Of a stretch of 64,000 nt of DNA, positions 18,182 to 27,069 are shown piece by piece; positions within the stretch are counted from its first letter, which is position 1; every line of letters starts with the position of its first letter. The notes beneath the pieces were generated by a model that had not been told where the DNA came from, searched no databases, and saw only the letters and a list, made by a program, of their open reading frames with translations. The stretch is from assembly GCA_009779265.1 (NCBI GenBank), contig WREP01000006.1:18003-82002 (forward strand), given 5' to 3'. The position numbers and the translations under genes were made by a program. This stretch comes from Betaproteobacteria bacterium (GTDB lineage Bacteria; Pseudomonadota; Gammaproteobacteria; Burkholderiales; Rhodocyclaceae).

Positions 18182-18519
18182 GCCGCATCTCCCGGCGGCG
18201 GCAGCCTGATGAACTGGGCGAGATGCGCGCCAATCGCGTAGAGGCCAATCAACAAACCGAGCAAGGCCACCATCAAGGCCAGGCGCGCGCTGTCCAGCGG
18301 ATTGCTGAAACGCGCGAACATGTCCGCCGCCAGAACGAGGAGCAAAGGCGTGATGGTCAACATCAGCCGGCTGTAGCTCACCCAGAAAGCGGCGGCCTCC
18401 TCATCCGGGCAGACGCGGCCGAGGATGTTCGCCAGCGGCGCGGACAAGACGCGCAAAACGGCAAAACTGATGGCGATGCTGATACAGGACAGCGCCAGCA
18501 ATTGAAGGTAGGCATTCAT
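18178..18519 (-). CDS. Small hypothetical inner membrane protein
   Basis: 113 residues with three predicted TM helices: about 5-28 (LALSCISIAISFAVLRVL), 48-68 (LMLTITPLLLVLAADMF) and 78-103. No named family is recognised. It is the first gene of the coupled operon that continues with the SDR-like, DUF2269 and DUF4166 genes. AGGAGC lies about 6 nt before the ATG. The AraC-type regulator begins further upstream on the same strand and ends 114 bp away. Confidence 0.6.
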   Translation of the reverse strand: MNAYLQLLALSCISIAISFAVLRVLSAPLANILGRVCPDEEAAAFWVSYSRLMLTITPLLLVLAADMFARFSNPLDSARLALMVALLGLLIGLYAIGAHLAQFIRLPPPGDAA

Positions 18520-18633
18520 GCAAGGCTCCTCGCGGTGATTGGAGCCTTCAGTCTGGCGTTTGGCGGCGGGGGAATCCTCCGCTCTTATCGAAACGGAGCC
18601 TTTTTCTATTGCGAAAATATCATTCCGGAACCA

Positions 18634-19656
18634 TCAGCCCGCCGGTTTCGCACCCTTGAGCTTGCGGAATTGCCCGGGCGTCATTCCCTCGATTTCGCGG
18701 AAGGCTTCGTAGAAGTTGGATTGCGCGCTGAAGCCGACATTGAGGCCGACAGAAAGCACCGAAGCGGCGGGTTCGTCGCGCAGCATGACCTTGGCGGCGG
18801 CGACGCGCAATTCGCGCAGATAGCGGGCAAATCCTTTGCCCAGGCGGGCATTCAGCAATTCCGACAACTGGTGCGGGCTGAGATCCAGTTTTTGCGCCAA
18901 GGCCGGCAGATTCAGATCCGGGTCGGCGTAACCTCGCTCCGTCGTCATCAGTGCGCCCAAGCGGTCGAGCGCCGCCGCGCAATCCACCTTGTCGAGCGTC
19001 GACCGGGCATAGGACGCCTGTGCCGTTTCCCTGACCTCGACAGTCAGGCGCGGTCGCAGGGTGAGCGTCGTCTGGACGAGAAAGAAAGCAAGACCGATGG
19101 CGCTGGCGTACAGGCTGAAAAACAGCTTGTCCGGCAGCGCCGCCTGAAACAGCCCCAAGGCGGAGACAGCGAGGGCGATGACGAAAACCGCTCCCAGCAT
19201 CGGCATTTCAAAGCGGAAATTTGCGCGTTCCCGGCGCAGCGCGTAAAGACCGCGCGCCAGCCAGAGCAGGTAAGCGGCGCCGATGACGAAGGCCAGCGGT
19301 AAGGCCAAAGCCTCCGGCAAAAAGGGGGAAAGCAAGACGGGAACGGCATGTCCCGCCAGGGAGGGACGAAAGCCCGGATGGCTGCGCGGCTGGATCAGGG
19401 GCTGGCTGAACAGGAAAAAGGCCGGCGCGACGGCAAACAGCGTCATGCGGTAGGGCATCGCCGTCACCCACGGCTGGCCGGAATAGAGCCACGCAAAATG
19501 CGCCACTTGCAGCCCGGCCAGCGCCAGAAGCAGCAGCAGGCCCATGACCTTGGACACCGCCTGATCCCGGTACGCCTCACCGCGAAAATGCGTCAGTGCG
19601 ATGGAAAAGGCGCTGAACAGCGAGAAGCCGGCGAGAAGGATGGCGAGCGGGATCAC
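18634..19656 (-). CDS. Membrane-anchored AraC-family transcriptional regulator
   Basis: 340 residues with a GTG start placed 1 nt after the algR-like stop. The N-terminal half contains about seven TM helices (to about residue 205). The C-terminal half is an AraC/XylS double helix-turn-helix: LPALAQKLDLSPHQLSELLN, then ARYLRELRVAAAKVML and VGFSAQSNFYEAFREIEG. Sensing by a polytopic domain with DNA binding by the cytoplasmic tail is known for this subclass. Tight spacing implies co-transcription with the two-component genes. The operon downstream (18519-16273) is an obvious candidate target. Confidence 0.82.
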   Translation of the reverse strand: MIPLAILLAGFSLFSAFSIALTHFRGEAYRDQAVSKVMGLLLLLALAGLQVAHFAWLYSGQPWVTAMPYRMTLFAVAPAFFLFSQPLIQPRSHPGFRPSLAGHAVPVLLSPFLPEALALPLAFVIGAAYLLWLARGLYALRRERANFRFEMPMLGAVFVIALAVSALGLFQAALPDKLFFSLYASAIGLAFFLVQTTLTLRPRLTVEVRETAQASYARSTLDKVDCAAALDRLGALMTTERGYADPDLNLPALAQKLDLSPHQLSELLNARLGKGFARYLRELRVAAAKVMLRDEPAASVLSVGLNVGFSAQSNFYEAFREIEGMTPGQFRKLKGAKPAG

Positions 19657-19657
19657 G

Positions 19658-20428
19658 CTAAACCGCCAGCACCGCCTTTGCCGCCGCCCACTGGCGGCGG
19701 CTGACCGGCAGGCGTTCCGGGACGCCGCGCAGGAGCGCCCAGCCGTAGGCTTCGGCGTCGTCGCTGGCGATTTTCTCGAAGCCGGCCAGCGCCGTGCGCG
19801 CTACCAGCACGGCCCGGTGCAGGCGGATGAAGCGGTCGGCGAATTCCGATTCCAGATGCGTCAGCGCCTCGTCGAGCAGAAATTCGCGCTCCACGGTGCG
19901 GGCCGTGACGTATTTGAGATCGGCCTTGAAGTAGAGCACTTCGCCGACCGGCACCAGGAGCAGCCGCCCGCGCTCGTGGCAGGCGAGGTGCGAGCGCCCG
20001 CCGCCGCGCAGTTCGCGCCCCAGGCCGGCGAGCAGGGCCGGATCTGCGGGCGGCCGGGCGCGTTGCAGCGCGGTCAAGAGGCGCTGGGTACGCACCGGCT
20101 TCAACAGGTAATCGACGGCATTGAGGTCGAAAGCCTGCACCGCGTAATTGTCGTAGGCGGTGACGAAAATGACCGCCGGCGGCGCTTCGCCGAGGCCAAG
20201 GTGGCCGGCCAGTTCGATGCCGTCCATGCCCGGCATGCGGATGTCGACAAGCGCCACGTCGACCGGTTGGCGGCGCAGCAATTCGAGGGCGGCGAGGCCG
20301 TTGCCGGCTTCGCCGATGACTTCGTTCGGCGCTTGCAGCGCGATGTCGGCGAGCAGCGCGCGCAGGCGCTCGCGGGCCAGGGGTTCGTCGTCGACGATGA
20401 GGATGGTCAGGGGTTTTTCTGGCGCCAT
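19658..20428 (-). CDS. algR: AlgR/LytR-type response regulator (receiver + LytTR)
   Basis: 256 residues. The receiver has IVDDEPLARERL and phospho-acceptor Asp62 (LVDIRMPGMDG). The C-terminal LytTR DNA-binding domain spans about 145-250, with VLYFKADLKYVTART and FIRLHRAVLV. The start MAPEKPL overlaps the kinase gene by 22 nt. Order and position next to argH match algZ-algR of pseudomonads and betaproteobacteria, where AlgR controls type IV pili and envelope genes. Confidence 0.85.
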   Translation of the reverse strand: MAPEKPLTILIVDDEPLARERLRALLADIALQAPNEVIGEAGNGLAALELLRRQPVDVALVDIRMPGMDGIELAGHLGLGEAPPAVIFVTAYDNYAVQAFDLNAVDYLLKPVRTQRLLTALQRARPPADPALLAGLGRELRGGGRSHLACHERGRLLLVPVGEVLYFKADLKYVTARTVEREFLLDEALTHLESEFADRFIRLHRAVLVARTALAGFEKIASDDAEAYGWALLRGVPERLPVSRRQWAAAKAVLAV

Positions 20429-21420
20429 GGCAGGATAATGCGGACTTCGTGGGTGGCGGGGCCGTGCTCGATGTCGAGACGGGCTTCGAGATCGTAATAC
20501 AGGGCCAGGCGCTCGCGGATGTTGCCCAGCGCCATGCGGTTGCCGTCGACATGCGCTGGCGAGGCGTCGGCGGGATTGCCGATGACGATGCACAACTCCT
20601 CATTGCGGCGGCTGATGGCGACGCGCACGGTACCGCCGCCCGCCATCGGCTCGATGCCGTGATAGACGGCGTTTTCCAGGAGCGGCTGCAACATCAGCGG
20701 CGGAATGCGCAAATCGCGCCGGACATCGGCGGCGATTTGCCAATCCACGGCCAGCCGCTCGCCGAGGCGCAGATGCTCCAGTTCGAGATAGCGTTCGGCC
20801 AGTTCGATTTCCTCGTCGAGACTGACCAGCGCGCCGGGGTCGCGCATGGCGGCGCGGAACAGGTCGGACAGCGATTCCAGCGCCTCCTCGGCCTGTTGCG
20901 GCCGGGCGCGGATGAGCGAAAGCACGGTGTTGAGGGAATTGAACAGGAAATGCGGCCGGATGCGGGCATTGAGCGCGGCCAGCCGCGCTTCGGCCTGGCT
21001 CGGGCTGAAGGCGCTGGAACGCAACTCGAAATAAAAAAGCAGCAACGCCGCCACCGTCATCGCCAGCACCACGGCCCGCCACAAGCTGCCGGCGTCGTTC
21101 GGCAGCAGCCAGCCCCAGTAGCCGTAGAGCGCGAAAGCCAGCACGCCGGCCAGGAGCAGCACCGCCGCCTGAGCGAGGCGCAGCGGCAGGCGCCACAGCC
21201 CGTCGCGGGCAAGCGCCAGAAGGCCGAGAACGGCCAGCAGCAGGGGTTCGACGATGGCGGCGAGTTCGAGGAAATAGTGCGGCCACATCGCCAAATCCGG
21301 CGCCCGAAGCAGCGCCGCCGTCAGGGCCAGGAGATTGACGCCGAGCAGGACGCGCAACATGATGCCAAAATTGCGCCAGTCGGGCAGGGGATGCGTAGCG
21401 GGAAACTGCCGTATACTCAT
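20407..21420 (-). CDS. algZ: AlgZ/LytS-type sensor histidine kinase
   Basis: 337 residues. Five or six TM helices lie in the N-terminal 150 residues, followed by the His_kinase domain with RIRPHFLFNSLNTVLSLI and an HATPase region (LLENAVYHGIEP, then NIRERLALYY). It belongs to the unorthodox LytS/FimS group, where the HxxF box His is the phospho-acceptor. The longer open frame to 22239 runs antisense through argH and is not real; 21420 is 60 bp from the argH start on the other strand. Confidence 0.85.
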   Translation of the reverse strand: MSIRQFPATHPLPDWRNFGIMLRVLLGVNLLALTAALLRAPDLAMWPHYFLELAAIVEPLLLAVLGLLALARDGLWRLPLRLAQAAVLLLAGVLAFALYGYWGWLLPNDAGSLWRAVVLAMTVAALLLFYFELRSSAFSPSQAEARLAALNARIRPHFLFNSLNTVLSLIRARPQQAEEALESLSDLFRAAMRDPGALVSLDEEIELAERYLELEHLRLGERLAVDWQIAADVRRDLRIPPLMLQPLLENAVYHGIEPMAGGGTVRVAISRRNEELCIVIGNPADASPAHVDGNRMALGNIRERLALYYDLEARLDIEHGPATHEVRIILPWRQKNP

Positions 21421-21480
21421 GGTTTTGCTTGTGGATTTCGCGAAAATTCGCCGCCCTTTGCCGCATTCTAGTCCAGCCTC

Positions 21481-22866
21481 ATGACCGCCAACAGCCATCA
21501 ATACACTTGGGCCGGCCGCTTTTCCGAGCCGGTCGCCGATCTCGTCAAACGTTACACCGCCTCCGTCGACTTCGACCAGCGCATGTGGCGCCAGGATATC
21601 CGCGCCTCGCTGGCGCACGCCCGCATGCTCGCCCGCCAGGGCATCATCGCCGCCGCCGACCTGGCCGACATCGAACGCGGCATGGCCGTCATTACCGAGG
21701 AAATCGAAACGGGCCGCTTCGAATGGTCGCTCGATCTGGAGGACGTGCATCTCAATATCGAGAAGCGCCTGACCGCGCTCGTCGGCGACGCCGGCAAGCG
21801 CCTGCACACCGGCCGTTCGCGCAACGACCAGGTGGCCACCGACATTCGCCTCTACCTGTGCGACGCCATCGACGACATCCAGGTTTTGCTGAAAACCTTC
21901 CGCGGCGCGCTGCTCGACCTGGCGGAAAAGGAAGCGGCGACGCCGATGCCCGGCTTCACCCACTTGCAGGTAGCGCAGCCGGTGACTTTCGGCCACCACA
22001 TGCTGGCCTATTTTGAAATGTTCGGCCGCGACGCCGAGCGCTTCGCCGATTGCAGAAAGCGCACCGCCCGTCTGCCGCTCGGCGCCGCCGCGCTGGCCGG
22101 CACCACTTATCCCATCGACCGCGAATCCGTCGCCCGCGAACTGGGCTTCACGGGGGTGTGCGAGAATTCGCTGGATGCCGTTTCCGACCGCGATTTCGCC
22201 ATCGAGTTCTGCGCCGCCTGCGCGCTGCTGATGATGCACATCAGCCGCCTGTCCGAGGAACTGGTGATGTGGATGAGTCCGCGCGTCGGCTTCATCCAGA
22301 TCGCCGACCGCTTCTGCACCGGCTCCTCGATCATGCCGCAGAAGAAAAACCCGGACGTGCCGGAACTGGCGCGCGGCAAGACCGGCCGCGTCTACGGCCA
22401 GTTACTGAGCCTGTTGACCTTGATGAAAGCGCAGCCCCTGGCCTACAACAAGGACAATCAGGAGGACAAGGAACCCCTGTTCGATGCCGTCGACACCGTC
22501 ACCGACACGCTGCGCATCTTCGCCGACATGGCCGGCGGCATCCGCGTTCGCGCCGACAACATGGCGGCCGCGCTGCGCCAGGGTTTCGCCACCGCCACCG
22601 ATCTCGCCGACTATCTGGTCAAGAAGGGGCTGCCCTTCCGCGATGCCCACGAGGCCGTCGGCCACGCCGTCAAGGCCGCCGAGATGAAGGGCGTCGATCT
22701 GGATGGATTGACGCTGGACGAATTACGGCAATTCTCGCCGCTGATCGGCGACGACGTTCATGCCGCGCTGACCGTCGCCGGCTCGCTGGCGGCGCGTAAT
22801 CACCTCGGCGGCACGGCGCCGGAGCAAGTGCGCGCCGCCGTCGCCCGCGCCCGGAAACACCTATGA
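21481..22866 (+). CDS. argH: Argininosuccinate lyase
   Basis: 461 residues. It cleaves argininosuccinate to arginine and fumarate, the last step of arginine synthesis. The fumarase/lyase signature [15 protein letters not shown] is near residue 281. [12 protein letters not shown] and [15 protein letters not shown] are also characteristic. Length is standard. The stop overlaps the ATG of the downstream Ser/Thr kinase gene (ATGA). It is divergent from algZ, as in pseudomonads. Confidence 0.96.
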   Translation: MTANSHQYTWAGRFSEPVADLVKRYTASVDFDQRMWRQDIRASLAHARMLARQGIIAAADLADIERGMAVITEEIETGRFEWSLDLEDVHLNIEKRLTALVGDAGKRLHTGRSRNDQVATDIRLYLCDAIDDIQVLLKTFRGALLDLAEKEAATPMPGFTHLQVAQPVTFGHHMLAYFEMFGRDAERFADCRKRTARLPLGAAALAGTTYPIDRESVARELGFTGVCENSLDAVSDRDFAIEFCAACALLMMHISRLSEELVMWMSPRVGFIQIADRFCTGSSIMPQKKNPDVPELARGKTGRVYGQLLSLLTLMKAQPLAYNKDNQEDKEPLFDAVDTVTDTLRIFADMAGGIRVRADNMAAALRQGFATATDLADYLVKKGLPFRDAHEAVGHAVKAAEMKGVDLDGLTLDELRQFSPLIGDDVHAALTVAGSLAARNHLGGTAPEQVRAAVARARKHL

Positions 22867-24206
22867 ACCGCCGCGCGCCGAAAAAACGGTATCCGCCTGC
22901 GCCCTTGCCAGGCGGCGACTCGGCGCTGATTAACCGCCAGATCGGCAAGTACGAGCTGATGCGCAAGCTCGGCAGCGGCTTCAGCAGTACCGTCTATCTG
23001 GCGCACGACCCCTTTACCCAGCGCGACGTGGCGATCAAGATCGCCTCGCCGGATGTGCTCCGCGATCCCGACAAGGGCCGTATCTACAGCCAGCTCTTTC
23101 TCAACGAGGCCTCGCTGGTCGGCAAGCTCAATCACCCGCACATCGTCCAGATTTACGATGCCGTGGTTTCCGAGACGGCCTGCTACATCGTCATGGAATA
23201 CATCGCTGGCGGCACCCTCGAACGGCATGCCAGCCCCAGCCAGTTGCTGCCGGTCGACCGGGTCGTCGAACTGATTTTCAAATGCACGCGGGCGCTGGAA
23301 TTCGCCCATCGCCTCGATATCACCCATCGCGACATCAAGCCGGCCAACATCCTGATGACCAGCGAGCGCGACATCAAGATCGGCGACTTCGGCGCCGCCC
23401 TCACCGGCCTGAGCCGCATTGCCCAGGTCGGCGCCATCGGCTCGCCGGCTTACATGTCGCCGGAACAGGTGCAGGAATTGCCGCTCGATCACCGCACCGA
23501 CATCTATTCGCTCGGCGTCGTGCTGTTCCAGTTACTGACCGGCCACCTGCCCTTCCAGGCCGAAGATCAGGCCGATCTGGTCTATCGCATCGCGCACGAA
23601 GCGGCGCCGCGCGCCGCCAGCCTGCGCCCCGATCTGCCGCCTGCCCTCGACGCCATCGTCGCCCGGGCCATGGCCAAGGAGCGCGAACAGCGCTACCAGA
23701 ATTGGCAGGATCTGGCCCAGGATCTCGCCAACACCGTCCTCCTGGGCCTGCTACCGAACGCCCGTCACGATTTTCCGGAAAGCGAGCGCTTCCACATCCT
23801 GCGCACCCTGCCTTTTTTCACCGACTTCAGCGATGCCGAATTGTGGGAAGTCCTGCGCTTCGCGCAGTGGCGGCGAGTTGCCCCCGGCGACCTGGTGCTG
23901 CACGAGGGCGACCCGGGCAACGCCTTTTCCTTCGTCGCCGCCGGCCAGTTGACGGTCAGCAAGGGCGACACGCCGCTTGATGTGTTGTGCCACGGCGACT
24001 GCTTCGGCGAAATGGCGGTACTCAACCGTCAGGTATCGACGCGCAGCGCCGACGTCATCGCCCTGACCGAATCCGACATCGTCACCATCAGCGGCAAAGC
24101 CCTGGAGCAAGCCTCCGATGCCTGCCGCCTGCACTTCTACCAGGGTTTCATCGATGTCCTGGTCAATCGCCTCAACATCGCCAACCAGCGTCTGGCCGGC
24201 GCCTGA
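22863..24206 (+). CDS. Hanks-type Ser/Thr protein kinase with C-terminal cyclic-nucleotide-binding-like domain
   Basis: 447 residues. The kinase domain covers about 28-290: glycine loop [15 protein letters not shown] lysine Lys59 (VAIKI), catalytic Asp157 ([10 protein letters not shown]), IGDFGAA, and the SPAYMSPEQ activation segment. A CRP-like cNMP-binding domain follows (about 315-430) with [13 protein letters not shown], and [11 protein letters not shown] as the phosphate-binding-cassette-like stretch. The canonical Arg of a cAMP site is not certain, so the ligand is open. There is no TM helix. Translation is coupled to argH, an unusual partner. Confidence 0.85.
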   Translation: MNRRAPKKRYPPAPLPGGDSALINRQIGKYELMRKLGSGFSSTVYLAHDPFTQRDVAIKIASPDVLRDPDKGRIYSQLFLNEASLVGKLNHPHIVQIYDAVVSETACYIVMEYIAGGTLERHASPSQLLPVDRVVELIFKCTRALEFAHRLDITHRDIKPANILMTSERDIKIGDFGAALTGLSRIAQVGAIGSPAYMSPEQVQELPLDHRTDIYSLGVVLFQLLTGHLPFQAEDQADLVYRIAHEAAPRAASLRPDLPPALDAIVARAMAKEREQRYQNWQDLAQDLANTVLLGLLPNARHDFPESERFHILRTLPFFTDFSDAELWEVLRFAQWRRVAPGDLVLHEGDPGNAFSFVAAGQLTVSKGDTPLDVLCHGDCFGEMAVLNRQVSTRSADVIALTESDIVTISGKALEQASDACRLHFYQGFIDVLVNRLNIANQRLAGA

Positions 24207-24314
24207 ATCCCGAGCGATACCGGGAAGGGCAAAAAGCGCTTGCCACAGGATATATCAGCAATTTATTATGTTCTAACACTCCCGCCGCCGGCAGGAACAC
24301 ATCCGGAGAACCGC

Positions 24315-24692
24315 ATGTACCGCACACTCGTCGACCAAACGCCGCTGATCAAGGTCAGCACCAGCAAGCACGAAGCCGCCTATGCCCTTGACGGCTCGCT
24401 GATGAATCCGCTCGAAGCTTTTTACGCCACGCTCGCCGGCTGCGCCGCCGTATTCGCCAAAAAGACCTGCCACAAGCTCGGCATCCCGGCCGCCGGCATC
24501 GAGATCACCTGCAAGCCCTTCGCCGGGCCGGGCGGCCCGCTGACCCTGGCCCGCTTCCAGACCGAGGTTCGCTTCCCCGGCGATTTTCCCGCCGAAGCCA
24601 AAGCGCCCGTGCTGGAAAGCATCAGCGCCTGCGCGGTCAAGGAAGTAGTCAAGGACGGCGGCGCGATCGACTTTCAGGTCGTCGAAGTCTAA
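24315..24692 (+). CDS. OsmC/Ohr-family redox protein
   Basis: 125 residues. Two family cysteines are present: Cys43 (LAGCAAV) and Cys106 (SACAVKEV). These are positioned like the peroxidatic and resolving cysteines of OsmC/Ohr peroxidases, though this is the YhfA-like short branch whose activity is less defined. GGAGA lies 6 nt before the ATG at 24315; a longer upstream frame to 24240 lacks a ribosome site. It converges on grxD. Confidence 0.78.
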   Translation: MYRTLVDQTPLIKVSTSKHEAAYALDGSLMNPLEAFYATLAGCAAVFAKKTCHKLGIPAAGIEITCKPFAGPGGPLTLARFQTEVRFPGDFPAEAKAPVLESISACAVKEVVKDGGAIDFQVVEV

Positions 24693-24722
24693 AACCGGCC
24701 GCGGCTCAGGCCGCGGCTTCTT
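24691..24722. terminator. Bidirectional hairpin between osmC-like gene and grxD
   Basis: Two GCCGCGGC arms (24698-24705 and 24710-24717) flank a 4-nt loop. On the minus strand the stem is followed by CGGTTTT, fitting a terminator for grxD. On the plus strand only TTCTT follows. The grxD stop codon (24706-24708) lies in the loop. Confidence 0.5.
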
Positions 24723-25026
24723 CCAGCATTTCCTGCAATTCGCCGGCCTGGTACATCTCCTTCATGATGTCGCAGCCGCCGATGAATTCGCCCTTGATGT
24801 AAAGCTGCGGAATGGTCGGCCAGTTGGCGTATTCCTTGACGCCCTGGCGGATCGCCTCGTCGGCCAGCACATTGACCGTGACGAAATCATTGACGCCGCA
24901 GGTTTTCAGGATCTGCACGGCCGTTGCCGAAAAACCGCATTGCGGGAAGCGGGCATCGCCCTTCATGTAGAGGACGACCGGATTGCCGGTGACGGTCTGG
25001 TGGATGCGTTGCTGCATATCGGACAT
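24706..25026 (-). CDS. grxD: Monothiol glutaredoxin, Grx4 type
   Basis: 106 residues. The CGFS active site begins at Cys30 (FPQCGFSATA), with the glutathione-binding WPTIPQLYIKGEFIGG further on. This class binds a glutathione-ligated [2Fe-2S] cluster and takes part in Fe-S cluster delivery. It starts 12 nt after the prmC stop and so may be the third gene of prfA-prmC-grxD, an order seen in betaproteobacteria. Confidence 0.94.
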   Translation of the reverse strand: MSDMQQRIHQTVTGNPVVLYMKGDARFPQCGFSATAVQILKTCGVNDFVTVNVLADEAIRQGVKEYANWPTIPQLYIKGEFIGGCDIMKEMYQAGELQEMLEEAAA

Positions 25027-25038
25027 GGTTTCTCCAGA

Positions 25039-25851
25039 TCAGAGGTAGGCGCCTGAAACGCGGTCGTTGCCGGCCAGGTCGGTGTGGGTGGATGCGGCCT
25101 GAAAACCGGCCGCGGTCAATAAATTCCGGCAGGCCGCCCCCTGCTCGTAGCCATGTTCGAGCAACAGCCAACCGCCCGGCCGCAAGTGCGCGGCGGCACC
25201 GGCAATGATACGGGAAAGACAGGCCAAACCGTCACCGCCATCGGTCAAGGCCGCTTGCGGCTCGAACGGCAGGCCGTCGCCGGCCAGATGCGGATCGCCA
25301 GCGGCGATGTAGGGCGGATTGGCGACGATCAGGTCGAAGCGCCGGCCAGACAGCGGCGCGTACCAGTCGCCAACGAGGCATTCGACGGCAGCGCCGAGGC
25401 GGGCCGCGTTGTCGGCGGCGACGGCCAGCGCCGCTGGCGACAGGTCGACGGCCGTCAGGCGGGCGGCTGGACATTCCAAGGCCAGCGACACGGCGACGAT
25501 GCCGGAGCCGGCGCCGAGATCGAGTACGTCAGGAGCCGCCATGCCTTGCAGCCGCAGCAGCGCCTGATCGACCAAGACCTCGGTATCCGGGCGCGGAATC
25601 AGCACGGCCGGCGAAACGCGAAACGGCCGGCCGCGAAACTCGGCTTCGCCGGTCAGATAGGCGAGCGGTTCGCCGCCGGCACGGCGCTCGACCCAAGCCG
25701 CGAAGCGCGCCGCCGCCGCGGCGGCGAGCACGGTTTCGGGCCGCGCCAGCAGATCGGCATGGGTACAGCCGGCGGCGGCTTGCAACAGCAAGCGGGCGTC
25801 GAGCCGGTCGATGCGCTGCCGGGCGCTGGCCAGAGCTTCGCCGAGGGTCAT
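25039..25851 (-). CDS. prmC: Peptide chain release factor N5-glutamine methyltransferase
   Basis: 270 residues. It methylates the GGQ glutamine of release factors. The SAM motif [15 protein letters not shown] is near residue 115 and the catalytic NPPY is in [12 protein letters not shown] near 182; PRPDTEVLV is also a family mark. The start overlaps the prfA stop (ATGA), pairing the enzyme with its substrate gene. Confidence 0.95.
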   Translation of the reverse strand: MTLGEALASARQRIDRLDARLLLQAAAGCTHADLLARPETVLAAAAAARFAAWVERRAGGEPLAYLTGEAEFRGRPFRVSPAVLIPRPDTEVLVDQALLRLQGMAAPDVLDLGAGSGIVAVSLALECPAARLTAVDLSPAALAVAADNAARLGAAVECLVGDWYAPLSGRRFDLIVANPPYIAAGDPHLAGDGLPFEPQAALTDGGDGLACLSRIIAGAAAHLRPGGWLLLEHGYEQGAACRNLLTAAGFQAASTHTDLAGNDRVSGAYL

Positions 25852-26927
25852 TGCGCGGCCAGTTCCGCCAGTTGCTCGGCCTGATGCTCGTGGGCCAGGG
25901 CGGCCAGCACCTCGCCCAGATCGCCGTCCATGATGGCGGCGATCTTGTACAGCGTCAGGTTGATGCGGTGGTCGGTAACGCGCCCCTGCGGAAAGTTGTA
26001 GGTGCGGATGCGCTCGGAGCGGTCGCCGGAACCGATCAGGCTCTTGCGCGTGCTGGCGATGGCGCTCTCCTGGGCGCGCACCTGCGCGTCCTTGATGCGC
26101 GCCGCCAGCACGCGCATGGCGGCGGCCTTGTTGGCATGCTGCGAACGGCCATCCTGGCATTCGGCGACGGTGCCGGTCGGCAGATGGGTGATGCGCACCG
26201 CCGAGTCGGTCTTGTTGATGTGCTGGCCGCCAGCGCCGGAAGCGCGGTAGGTGTCGATCCTGAGGTCGGCCGGATTGAGGTCGACTTCCCCGACCTCGTC
26301 GGCCTCCGGCATCACCGCGACGGTGCAGGCCGAGGTGTGGATGCGGCCCTGGGCCTCGGTTTCCGGCACGCGCTGCACGCGGTGGCCGCCCGATTCGAAT
26401 TTCAGGCGCGAATAAGCGCCGCCGCCGGCAATGCGGCAGATGATTTCGCGGTAGCCGCCCAGTTCCGCCTCGCTGGATGACAACACCTCGACCTGCCAGC
26501 GCTGGCGTTCGGCAAAGCGCGCATACATGCGAAAGAGGTCGCCGGCAAACAGCGCCGATTCGTCGCCGCCGGTGCCGGCGCGGATTTCCAGCAGCACGCC
26601 GCGCGCGTCGTTGGGATCCTGCGGCAGCAGGAGTTTTTGCAACTCGATTTCCAGTTCCGGCAGGCGCGCCTTGGCGGCGGCGATTTCCTCGGCGGCAAAG
26701 GCGCGCATCTCGGGATCGGCCAGCATCGCCCCGGCTTCGGCCAGATCGTTCTCGGCCTGGCGAAAGGCGCAATAGTGGGCGACCACCGGCTCGATCTCGG
26801 CCCGCTCGCGCGCCAGCTTGCGGAACTGCTCCATGTCGCTGGCGGTATCGGGGGCGGCGAGCAGGCGGTCAATGCCGTCGAGACGATCGACCAGGAGATC
26901 GAGTTTCTGGCGAATGCTGTCCTTCAT
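25848..26927 (-). CDS. prfA: Peptide chain release factor 1
   Basis: 359 residues, normal RF1 length. It recognises UAA/UAG stops and triggers peptide release. The GGQ motif is in [15 protein letters not shown] near residue 232. The anticodon-like tripeptide is probably in the [12 protein letters not shown] region just before. It leads the prfA-prmC-(grxD) operon and is divergent from the diguanylate cyclase gene. Confidence 0.96.
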   Translation of the reverse strand: MKDSIRQKLDLLVDRLDGIDRLLAAPDTASDMEQFRKLARERAEIEPVVAHYCAFRQAENDLAEAGAMLADPEMRAFAAEEIAAAKARLPELEIELQKLLLPQDPNDARGVLLEIRAGTGGDESALFAGDLFRMYARFAERQRWQVEVLSSSEAELGGYREIICRIAGGGAYSRLKFESGGHRVQRVPETEAQGRIHTSACTVAVMPEADEVGEVDLNPADLRIDTYRASGAGGQHINKTDSAVRITHLPTGTVAECQDGRSQHANKAAAMRVLAARIKDAQVRAQESAIASTRKSLIGSGDRSERIRTYNFPQGRVTDHRINLTLYKIAAIMDGDLGEVLAALAHEHQAEQLAELAAQ

Positions 26928-27069
26928 GAAACGAGAAAAAACGATGGGCGAACGGGGGCGCTATGGTACCCGAGAACGACTCTTGCCGGGGACTGGCGAC
27001 GGCCCCATAATCACTCATTTCAATGCACCATCGCCAGCCTCCCCGGGAGATGGCGCGCCAGGCCTGCCG

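Noticed and set aside
21421..22239. N-terminal extension of the algZ frame
   Set aside because: Runs antisense through argH; the LytS-type membrane domain starts at 21420.
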